Positions 51,498 through 62,100 of a stretch of DNA of 64,000 bases are shown in pieces; the first letter of the stretch is position 1; each line of letters starts with the position of its first letter. The stretch lies in contig NW_019774292.1 of the NCBI RefSeq assembly GCF_001039355.2, positions 1 through 64,000 on the forward strand, read 5' to 3'. A model generated the notes under the pieces. The model had not been told where the DNA came from, ran no database searches, and was given only the letters and a program-made list of their open reading frames with translations. This DNA comes from Lingula anatina (lineage: Eukaryota; Brachiopoda; Lingulata; Lingulida; Lingulidae). Made by a program: the position numbers and the translations under genes.

Positions 51498-54400
51498 CTA
51501 ACCAATCAGGGAACCCATTCCCAGATCAATGATTTCTCCGGATCCCTCACCGGATCCAGGCTCCTCCGTGCTAGAAATGAGAGAGGGAGTTGGCGCTTTG
51601 GGGGTTGGGGTGGCTTTAGCTGTTGTTTGCTTCATTGGTTCTGGAGTTGGCTTCTCGGTTGTGGGTGCTGGTGTTGTTGGGGCAATAGTTGTTACCTTCA
51701 CATTCACTGCAAATATTTAGATACAGATTATAAATTAGTAACAAAGCGCTATATGGATTTTGGACAAAAAGAGTTGTGCTTGAGTAGCAAATGTGTGCCA
51801 CAGCTTGTGAACCGTTTACAGTAGTTTCTGTTAATGTTGTTTCGAAATAACAAAATATACTAGTCCGGGTTTGGTTCCCTGTTTTGATTCTTTAAAAGAA
51901 GCAATCCTTCTGCGCTTTTCTTTAAAGACCTTTAATGTTATGGTATACCATTAGTTATAACTTACGCTGGTAGATGGAGAGTTTCTTGTAGTCTCCGCAG
52001 ATCTGGGTGCTGTTGCCCTTGCATTTGTCGTTGCAGACTGAGGCAGCCCCGGCGTCATACAGAAGCTCGTTATTACCACAGTGGCAGATGTTGCCGTACT
52101 CCAGAGCTGACATTACAAGAAAACTTATTTATATATCTGTAAAATAATGAACGCATGCCACCAATGAGGCTGTTGGTTTAAGTATTTGGGTTTCGTATTT
52201 CCAAGTTTCCTCCACTGTTCACGAAGAATGTGCTCTATACGACATATCTCCTTACCTTTCCTATGAAACGCGTCCAATGTCAACACTCTCTTCGGGCTGT
52301 GCCTCAAGAAACACTATTATACAGATATTTCTATATTTCTTTCATTTCAGTTTTACGCTTAAAACCTTCGTAAAAGCACGCGTATCTGCTCACAACAAGT
52401 ACATCGTGTCCCTCTACTAATGGACGTATTAGTGAATACAACTCTCTTTGCACATTATCAACACCCGTAAACGCAGTGAAATCATAAAGCATATGCTCCA
52501 GACGACCCGTTTCAAGGCGATATTTGACATGTTCATACACACCACCTCTTTTTACCTGCATAATTGTATTCCAGTCCTTTACAGTGTTTGATACACTTGG
52601 TGGCAGTCATGAAGTCTGTTGTCCACACTGTGGAGGGATCAAACTTCATCTCTGGGTATCGTTCTCGGAAGCAGCCCAGGTACCCTGGGATTACTGAATT
52701 AGAAAAACATAAACAATGAATGCGTGAATAGGTTATGCCAATGCTCGGGTTCTTTGGCGAAAGTGAAACCTTTCAATTCAAACAAGATACCCCCATTTAA
52801 AGCATACCCTTAAAGATAACTTTCAACTATTGAGAACACTATAAATAGCTGCTTTAACTGTCTGTCACGTGACAGGGTACCTTCGCAGACAGGAGCGGGT
52901 CTGTTCCACGTGGGGTCGGTCTGGTCATCTTTCTGGACACAGGTCAGTCTAGAATAGCCCAGGCGGACGGTCCCGTCATTGCAGGTCACGCTGACAGCGC
53001 CCTCTGGGAAAGTCAGGTTGTTTACGGAAGAGCTGCCGTAGACGATTCTGCCATTAGGAATGTTCAGCTTGGGACACGTGATCTCTGGAAGACGATGACG
53101 TCATGATATCAATGAAGCTGTACATTTTATATGAGACATAAGGTTTTTTAAAATGTCATGTAAGGGCGTTTTCAACATGTGTATTACGTTTGACAAAAAA
53201 GTACAACCTGGTCAAAAAAGTACAGAAATAAATGCACGAAGTATAATTGTTTTCATTTCAACTTCATCGTAAATTTCCAATGATTACACTTACTTGTCAA
53301 TCCAGTGAATGACGACATGGTAACTGAAAATATGATTTTTTTTATATGATTTTTGAACGAGCAATACATCAGTTTAATATTTCAATATCCATAGATTTCA
53401 TCATGCACGTATATATATACATCAATTTACATATTTCCTGGATGTACTTTAGATATTGGATATGTTTTATACAACTGCCGTTTAGAAACCAATGTACTGG
53501 ACAACATTTCAATCTGAAACCTGGTATTGCTGCAGTTCTGTATGCCGGCCTGAGTTTTGGAGCATACTGTTCGTAACTCCTACTTAACACACAAATTGCC
53601 GTTCTGCACTAGAAATACCAAGCTGATAACAGAGATGAGTTCACAATAAAGTGTAATATTGTGGGTGAACAAGGGACCGACACACTGCATAGATATGATA
53701 AAAATATGCATGCTCAGTTGTCATTACCTATGCTCTTAATTTGAATTGTGAAATCCTAGTTCAAGTGTTAATATTTCACATTTACCGTCATACACAGAGA
53801 CGACATTATAATCTCCCCCACAGTACTGGTCTCTGTCACCAGTGCAGGTGGCCCTGCAGTAGCGAGCACCCTTCAATGGAGCGCCGTTCACGGTGAGGTT
53901 CAGCGACTTCATCCCACAGTAACAGTAGCGGCCGACCTTCAAACCAGCCAGCTCAAAACCAGACTCTTTGCAGAAAGCGAGGCACCTAGAAGATGGCAAC
54001 GAGAGAATGAATTACGTGTGTTGGGTAAACGTTTCTTATTTTATTATGTGAGACGTTGCTTTCAAGAAATTGCACACCAACATCTTACTATATATGCAAA
54101 TACTGAAGGGAAAAATTGCTATTGGCAGAATTTTCCAACACTATCATGAGGTAGATTGTTATTAAAGAGTTACGTAATATTCAAAATTTCTGGAAATACT
54201 GAATTTTCTTTTCATTGAAATGTATATACATATACTTTTCTAAATCAAAATGTTTAGAGAGCAAAACACATGTGATGACTTGCTTTGTGGTGGTCATTTC
54301 GTAGTCCCTCCATCTGTTCTTGCTGCTAAAGATGTTCACCAGATTGTTGCTATAGTAACCGTCTCTAAAGCAACCCAAATATCCAGGGATAGCTGCAATG

Positions 54401-54646
54401 GTAAACGTTCTTCATGTTCATAGTACATAATAAGAGATTTACGAAAGCGTGGCCAAAGTAATATTGCGCAATATATCATAAAGGGGATGTGCCGAGTTTG
54501 TGGCCGTTAAGAAGAATCCAAGAGCAGGAAGCAAAAAAGGCTTCACACGTTCGTTAGAACTTGCCGGTACGCAGCACATCTTACCTGTCGTTAACAGAAT
54601 ACACTACTTAGTATCTTATATATATAAACCTAACCTGATACCTACC

Positions 54647-54691
<45 letters not shown>

Positions 54692-57458
54692 AATAGAATT
54701 CACGTGTTCCCATGCCACATGTCATGTGTCTCCCAACAATTAATGTGTGATTATCAGAGCATTTACTAGAGTACTACTCACTAGTTATATGACCTAGTGG
54801 CCAGTGAGGTGTAAGTCAACTATACTAGGACACCTTCACTTGTGAGTTAGGAGTTGATGTGTGTGTAGGCTGGACAGATGAGCAGTAGTTTGCCAGCATG
54901 GCATAGCCTCCACTTGTGGCCACACTGACAAGTTGAGGATTGAGCCAAAACAGCATTACCCCACAGAGTTTCTACCTGGGCAGATAGTATATATAGTGAC
55001 ACACAAGTTGGCAACAATGTAAGTTTACATTGTATAACACAAATATACCCTTTGTCTTAAATACGTACGTTCACATTTCCCAAGTGACTGGCTCCACATA
55101 GCGTTTCCCTTGGCATCAGGAACGCACTGAGCAGATTTAGCGCCGTTCTTTACGACGGAGCCGTAGTTGCACTGAAGTCTTGCAGAGTCTCCGATCAGCG
55201 TGATGTTGTTGACCTTCTTGCTGTGGACCAAAGTGCCAGTGCCGGGATCCACTTTAGGACAATGAACCACTGAAGATGGAAGGATAATACGGTAAATACT
55301 TGATTATTTCAAACGTCACATTCAATCTAGTATTTTTCAAGATTTATCATTTTCATTTATTCAAAAATGTACTTTCTGACATGAAAACAACTCACTCAAC
55401 CTTTGAGTCAATATTGTTTATGTTTTACAAACAAAGCTTTCGTTTTGAGCATCTTTTTTTGCAATTTGTGATAAGCGTCATGGAAGTATAACTGGGAGAT
55501 ACACTTCCATTACATGGTTGGGTCAAGCAGGGAATGTAGTCTACAACTTTAACTGTAAATAGACTTTGTAAATTGGTTGGACCTCTCCCATGTGCCCCAA
55601 TTACAACAATATCATTCTATTGAAAAATATGTGGTTAATACCTACATGGGATATTTCCACTGAGAGCTGTCGCCTTGACTGAAAGAAAATATTAGAAATT
55701 TGTGTTAAACATAAGTATAATGCTTGGGATATATCATGATAAGTCATCACTAAACATATCAACTAATCAGTTAGTTCCAATGGGCGGACGTGATTTTAAG
55801 GTTGGGGGTTCTAACAGACAAACAATATTGTCTTTCGGGAAATAAGGGCAAAATTTGGTCAACAATATTTTTAAGCAAGAAACGAACCAACTGTATGTCG
55901 CCCGGAGATACTCACTGCTGTCTACGGACAAACTGTATACTCACTGCTGTATATGGACAGGACTCTGTCACCTCCACAGACCTGAGACTTGTCTCCGCTA
56001 CATCTACAGTTGGTAATTAATAAATAAAATAATTTTAGATAGAAGCTTCTATCACTGAAGTCAAGTGCACTTTCAGATTTAATGTTTTCAATCGACCAAG
56101 AAACCCTGACCTGAAAACGATGATACTGCACCTCACCACGCCCTAGACGATTTCCCAAAATGCATTTCTGTACATTTCTTTTTTGTAAGTTTTCTGATTT
56201 CTTGTATGTACTTCTGTCCATCTGAATATATTTTTCTGAGTTTTATTATACCTGTTCGTGCATGACGTGGAGTTGCCGAACTGTTTATATTTGATGCCTT
56301 CTTTGTGGCAGAAACACTCGTTGTTGTCTCTCAGCATAGCAAGGTCAAGGCCGTACTTGGAGCAGAAAGATATACATCTGGGAAAAAACAGTAAGATACG
56401 TTTAAAAATTAAATGGTTAATGAAAAAAGAAGAGTTTCCATTTGACATGGCGCAATATATCAAGTGTTGAAATATTAAACTGATGCGAGTTGAAATTAAT
56501 TCACTTTTTGTATGCATATTAATGGTAATTAACTTGAATTAATATATGTATTGCAATCCAAAAGTATTAGGTAGATGAAATCTCAATAACAATATGAAAT
56601 TAGTATTACGCACTCTTTTCTTTCATTTTTAAATGCAAGCATTCTAGCAGATATCAGTACACAACAGGTGTTAAGGCGTCTTAAGGATTGGTGTACCTAG
56701 GTACTGTCATGTGGAGACTGTCTGACCACGTCCTTTCAGCTGCTCTGGTCATTAGGCCATAGTAGTCTCTGTAACAGCCCTCATAGCCGCTGAAATCTAC
56801 AACAATAGTGAAAGAAGATTGTTTGTACTGTTGGAGGTGAGAGGCCCTATTTCAGTCTGTACTGGCAAATACACTGGGGGAATGGCGGGGGTCATTTTGG
56901 TTTACCATAACCCAAACGAAGACTGTGCAAATTGTAAACTATACAGAAATTTTATAAAATAATTCTACCAACTGCCAGCCTGACGTCTGTGGACATTGCT
57001 ATATGTTACACAAAGCACCTGTTATATTCCCATAACTTAATGCCTAATTCTATCCCCGCTACCAAGTTTAAAGATAATCCGACATATACGACACGATTAT
57101 GAAGCACATGTTATAAAGGATCTCTGATACAGAGCCCAATAGCAATGCCCATTGCACCTGTTATAAATGGGTTCTGTCGTAAATAATTTCTCCCCACAGT
57201 AATAAGTGACCATACCTTTACACATGTCAGTCATAGTGTCATTCCAGGAGCAGCCATCTTCACCTTGGACGTCACGCACACAGCCCAGAGTCTTCGGGTT
57301 GTCCAAGTATTTGCCGTCATCGCAGCCAAAACGTGCGATTTTTCTGGTTGGAAAGAACCACTGTCCGCCTGCTGTGGTGTTCAGGTCGGGGCAGTAGCCG
57401 AAATGATCGCCGTCATAACCTTAACAAGAGCAGGGGTTCAAACTGAGACAATATTTGC

Positions 57459-57494
<36 letters not shown>

Positions 57495-57981
57495 TCATAT
57501 ATTTTAAAAATGTAAGATAATAATTTGCAATTACAGTCTCAATAAAAAGCCCAAAGTTTGAATGAAAAGATAAATATTAAAGTTTAAATTTTGATAGAAA
57601 CAACATCTAGTGTATCAAGCCTGTGTATACAACTATACTCACAGTATTGCCTGGCGGCTACCTAAGGGTGGGAGGGATTGAAAAAAGAAAAAATAGAAAA
57701 TATTAAAAAAAAAACAAAAACAATACGATGGTAAAATCTTTAAAAATATAATTGCAGTCATTGAATGTTTTTAGTGATGCTTGATTTTTTTTCAACATGT
57801 AACTGATAATGATTGTTTGTAACGGATATATCATACAAAGTAACACATGTTCCTCAAAATAATGCCAACTAAAATAACGAAAACCTACTTCCAAACATAA
57901 TCAGCCAAATACAACATAGAAAGTCTAACTGGCACTTACGCTAGCTACGAAGCACACCGCTAACGCTATAAGCAGCTTCAT
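51498..57981 (-). CDS. Gene B: secreted (CCP-WSC)x3 protein with Pro/Thr tail (604 aa)
   Basis: Fifteen exons, 5' to 3': 57940-57981, 57643-57661, 57216-57419, 56697-56796, 56252-56377, 55945-56003, 55646-55678, 55069-55269, 54284-54392, 53786-53985, 53294-53323, 52881-53084, 52556-52693, 51966-52106, 51498-51706; 1815 nt in frame. Signal peptide MKLLIALAVCFVASVAA, then CCP1 about 21-88 (divergent, extra Cys), WSC1 89-183, linker, CCP2 195-261, WSC2 262-364, linker, CCP3 375-442, WSC3 443-535 and a Thr/Pro-rich tail 536-604 ending GSLIG. N-glycosylation sequons are visible (NTT, NDT, NST, NIT, NLT). No membrane segment is seen. The intron 53986-54283 has a GC donor (GCAAGT), the only frame-keeping choice. 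The first exon follows a TATA box by about 45 bases. It is the tandem paralogue of gene C. Secretion is well supported; glycan binding is inferred from the WSC family. Confidence 0.9.
54652..54689. repeat. (GT)n microsatellite
   Basis: Nineteen uninterrupted GT units in the intron of gene B between the WSC2 first-half exon and the CCP2 exon (54393-55068). Confidence 0.95.
57460..57492. repeat. (GT)n microsatellite
   Basis: About sixteen GT units in intron 2 of gene B, just upstream (in transcript sense) of the CCP1 exon. Confidence 0.95.
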
Positions 57982-58024
57982 GGCTCGTCTTCAGATAGTG
58001 GGATGTCTGCTATCTTCCAAACGG

Positions 58025-58033
58025 CTTTATATT
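58025..58033 (-). promoter_or_regulatory. TATA box of gene B
   Basis: AATATAAAG on the minus strand, about 45 bases before the ATG at 57981. Transcription would begin near 58000, giving a 5' UTR of only about 20-25 bases. The match to consensus is strong and the spacing is good. Confidence 0.65.
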
Positions 58034-59048
58034 GTCGTCGTGTAATAAGACGTGCCTGCCCCTGGGAGTGACGCATGTGTCTGGATATTACGTTTACCAA
58101 GGATGGGCACAGAGTGCCGATAATGTCACGCCGTGTTGGATACCATTGGGAATATTTGACGTGATTTTACAGTGCGCGCCCTTTGTCGTAATTCGTGGCA
58201 TATTGGTGGCGGTTTGGTGAAATGCGCGAAAAGAAGCATCGCTATCCATGCAGAGGTCCGAATGGATTTCATTTACTGTGATTTTTTAGTGGATTTTACC
58301 ACGTCACCCTCTTTATTTTCAACACGCATATAAATATGATAAAGGGATAATAACTCTTCGTTTTGGCCAAAAAAAAAAAATGAATTTTCCTGGAGTAAAC
58401 AACAATTTTCCCATACTTACCAATGGTTAATGAATCCATTTTTACATACAAAGTTAGTTCTTGTTTTTTTTTCTTCTAAAAAGATTTTTTTGGTATAATC
58501 TCTTAAGAGATTATAACAGAGTATAGCCATCAATGGAGAGCACATGGTCTAAAGACAAGCTCAGATATCAGAATAATAGCTATAACTGCCGTTTTTCTTG
58601 TACAACAAAATATGTTATATTTCTATGAGTTGTTTACAATGATTTTATTGTGAAATATAGATCTCATACGAAGAGTTATTATCCCTTTAACAAGATTAAA
58701 AATATTTGACATCAGTGGTGCATGTAAGTGCCTGCCAAGTAGAGCTCAGGCTGTGATGTGTTTGGTACGAACACCTCTGGTCAGTGCACGTATTTTGCAA
58801 AGTTTGATGAGTAAATTGTTACACTGTGATAGGAATTATGTCAAAGCAATCATACCGTTACATAATAGCATACCAAAAGCAAAAAAGTCCGTTTAAACAT
58901 AATGTACTTTTTAAATATAGTTGCACACCCCATTTATATATAGTGCACACTCCATACTTACAACATCTGAAACTAGATCTGAACGTCTTGGCAAGCAATC
59001 AGTGCGAGGTTAACATAAAACATTCATGAAAATACACGTTCAAATATA
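58034..59048. other. Intergenic region between genes B and C
   Basis: Holds the 351-bp inverted-repeat element (58340-58690) and the upstream region of gene B. The open frames at 58032-58220 and 58826-59029 have no domain. No other gene is seen. Confidence 0.6.
58340..58690. mobile_element. MITE with TAAAGGGATAATAACTC termini
   Basis: TAAAGGGATAATAACTCTTC at the left is mirrored by GAAGAGTTATTATCCCTTTA at the right, with TA at the outer ends as for Tc1/mariner-type insertions. A perfect 22-bp palindrome centred on CTTAAG (58494-58515) lies near the middle. Ends of this kind are frequent in mollusc DNA. Confidence 0.75.
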
Positions 59049-59054
59049 TTTATT
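59049..59054 (-). terminator. Polyadenylation signal of gene C
   Basis: AATAAA on the minus strand about 100 bases after the stop codon that ends at 59153. Confidence 0.55.
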
Positions 59055-59152
59055 TAACTCCATGAACACGGTTCCCAATTCAGTTCAAATTAACATAAAC
59101 TCAAAATATCCACTTTTATAAAACCTGCAAGTAAATTTCACAGTGCTGATAA

Positions 59153-62100
59153 CTACTCAATTATAGTGTATGGAGCTGGAATCTCGTCCCCGTCATTGGA
59201 CACTGCATCTCCGGAGCCGGGCACCGCTGTGGTGGTGGGTGGGGCCATTGTGGTCGTTGGCATGGCTGTTGTTGGCATTGGGGTGGTAGTTGGCATGGTT
59301 GGTGTTGGCATTGTTGTTGTCGGCATTGTGGTAGTTGGCATGGTTGTTGTTGTGGGCATTGGGGTGGTAGTTGGCATGGTTGTTGTTAGAGGGGTTGGTG
59401 TAGTTGTTGGAGTGGTAGTCGTTGTAGTTGGCTTAGTTTTCTTGGTCGTGGTTGCTTTGGTGGTAGAGATGGGTTTGGGTTTTGCAGTGGTCATCTTTGG
59501 GTTGATATGATCATTCACTGGAACGAAACGCAATTTAAACTGGTTGGATTTACGACAAACGTGATTTGTGATGAACAAATCGAATAAGTAAACAGGTTAA
59601 AACTACATGACAATTTTTCTGTATGTACAAGTGGAGACATTTTACTTTCTCTCCATCAATTTTCCGTATCACGTGTAGAGCAATGCAACAATGGGTGTTA
59701 TAAAATAACCTTATATTATCCAGATGTGTACACCATCAGTGCATTTAGAACAGTGGACTAACAGATCCGCAGATCAAATATGGCGATCCACTTAAAAGAC
59801 TGCCGCTTAATTTAGGATTAGACACTGAATAGATTTTCTGCGTTAATTACGCAACAACCATTCAAGTAGGTAGGTCGGCCATATTTGATCCGTGGACCTG
59901 TAAGTCCGCCGTTCTGAATGTGCCCTATGTCCCCACCTTTATAGACGGAGAGCGCCCTGTAGTCTCCACATATCTGTTTGTTGTCACCAGGACACAGGTA
60001 GCTACATGTAGTGGAGGAACCAGCACCATACAGGATGTCTTCATTGCCACAGTGACATTTGTTACCGTTCTCAAGAGCTGGGAGAGAAATGCGCAGAAAT
60101 AATGTTATGTCGGTTTTTGCAGCCACAGGTTTTTTAAAAGATATCTAGATGTTGTAATGACAGAAGTGAAATAGTAAACATTTCATCAAATTTTATCAAA
60201 CAACTTTTTAAAATTTTAAAGTCGAATTTCACATTTCTTCTAAACATTTTGTACAAACTAGTTTAATAACATAAACAGACTGATCTAATCTTATGGCCAT
60301 TTTTAGCCGCTCAGAGAAAACTTTAATTCCAAAAAATGCTGATCAATAAAAAAAGTCGCTTCCGCACCTTAATATGGAACATTTCTGCATATTTAATGAT
60401 GTGTTTCTTCTACGGTCAGTGACATATGCATATGTTGTTAAAAATCAAGTACAGACAAGCCCCCTCACTATGAAAGGTACGTATGGAAAGCAATAATACA
60501 AGAACGTAAGGCAAACTATGCTTTACCTGCGTACATGTATCTGATACCGTGACAGTGCATAATACACATGGTGGCTGACATAAACGGGGTGTTCCAGACT
60601 GTACGGGGGTCAAACTTCTTCTCTGGGTAACGGTCCTTAAAACACCCCACATAGCCATGGAGAGCTAGAGCAAGAGGAACAGGTGCCATGTATGCGAGGG
60701 ACTGGGGTAAACCGAATTTACTGTAGTACTCATATCACTTCCAAATTAAATTGAGCGTTTTTCTCTATATGTATTCAATATAACTAAATGAAACAAAATA
60801 CTGTACGAAAATAAGAAGAGAAAAGAATATGAAAATTGATTAATTCATTTTTGCACTTTGTAAAGATAATATCCTTTCATTACCTATAAGATGAAAAATG
60901 CAGTCAGTTTTAGATCCGTTTAAATGATCATTATCAACAGTTCTTCACGAACGTAAATTTGTTTTAATATCTTAGTTCCTGAATTAGATACGCACAAAAA
61001 GTGCATTTTTTAAAACTGTAACTTACGTTTACAGAGAGGTGGGGTATTGTCCCAAGCTGGTTTAGGCTGCAAGTTAGTTGTCACACAGTTCAGCTTGGTG
61101 ACACCGTCCCTGAGCGTTCCATCATTACACTGCACCTTGACAGAGCCGCGGGGGAAGGTGACGCCATTCACGGATCCTTCATAAGTCAACTTGGCGTTGC
61201 GAATGTTTAACTTTGGACAACTGATCACTGAATTCAGTATATGAAATATAAATTAGATTATTGCTAAAATAATTCTGATAAAAATGTTTTTAAAGCCAGA
61301 TAAAGAGCCTGTTTACTATTTCTGTGGTGCTATCTTTAAAGAAAAAGTACCATTTATCACAACTTTTCCAAGTACACGGTTATTCAATGTAAAGTTAGAA
61401 GGAATCTAAAGAGATCTTTTCGGTAAAAAAGAGGTTACCTGGAAGTCCACCAAAAACTGCAGCTGAAACTATAAAAAGAAATACATTAGAACTGAGAAGC
61501 CTTTGCTCTTAACGTCAAAATCTGCTGGTTCCAGCAGTAAAAACATCATTATCTTTAGCCATCACTGCAAAGAATATGATTTGAAGAAACTTAAAGTAAG
61601 TATAATGAATTATAATATGTAGCAAACTCTGCTGGATAAGTTAAAAAAACCTTTATCAATTTAAATGTGTATACAATATCATTGAGATACATGCGATTTA
61701 GAGCATCCTAGTACTATATATTAGTACGGATAGGGGCCTAAGTGTAGTATAATAATTATATTAGATATTTAGTACAGTAAGTAGCAAACCATACTAGTTC
61801 CACTCACCATCATACACCGACACTGCATATCTGTCTCCTCCACAGTACTGAGAGCTGTCCCCGGCACATCGGTACTTACACGAGTTTTGGGGGTTCAGAG
61901 CGGCGCCATTTTGTGTCAGGTTGACCTTTTTGTCGCCACAAAAGCAGTATTTGCCACTGCGCAACGCGGCCAACTCAAACCCCAATTGCTGACAGTAAAC
62001 CATGCACCTGAAAATGTTTCGAAATTTTCCTTCATTAAAAGTGCAAATTTGATAATGGCAGTAGTCGAAATAGGCGGCATATAAATAGTGATGCTCTTTT

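Noticed and set aside
59166-59510. 114-codon Val/Gly-rich frame on the plus strand
   Set aside because: It is the antisense shadow of the Thr/Pro repeat exon of gene C.
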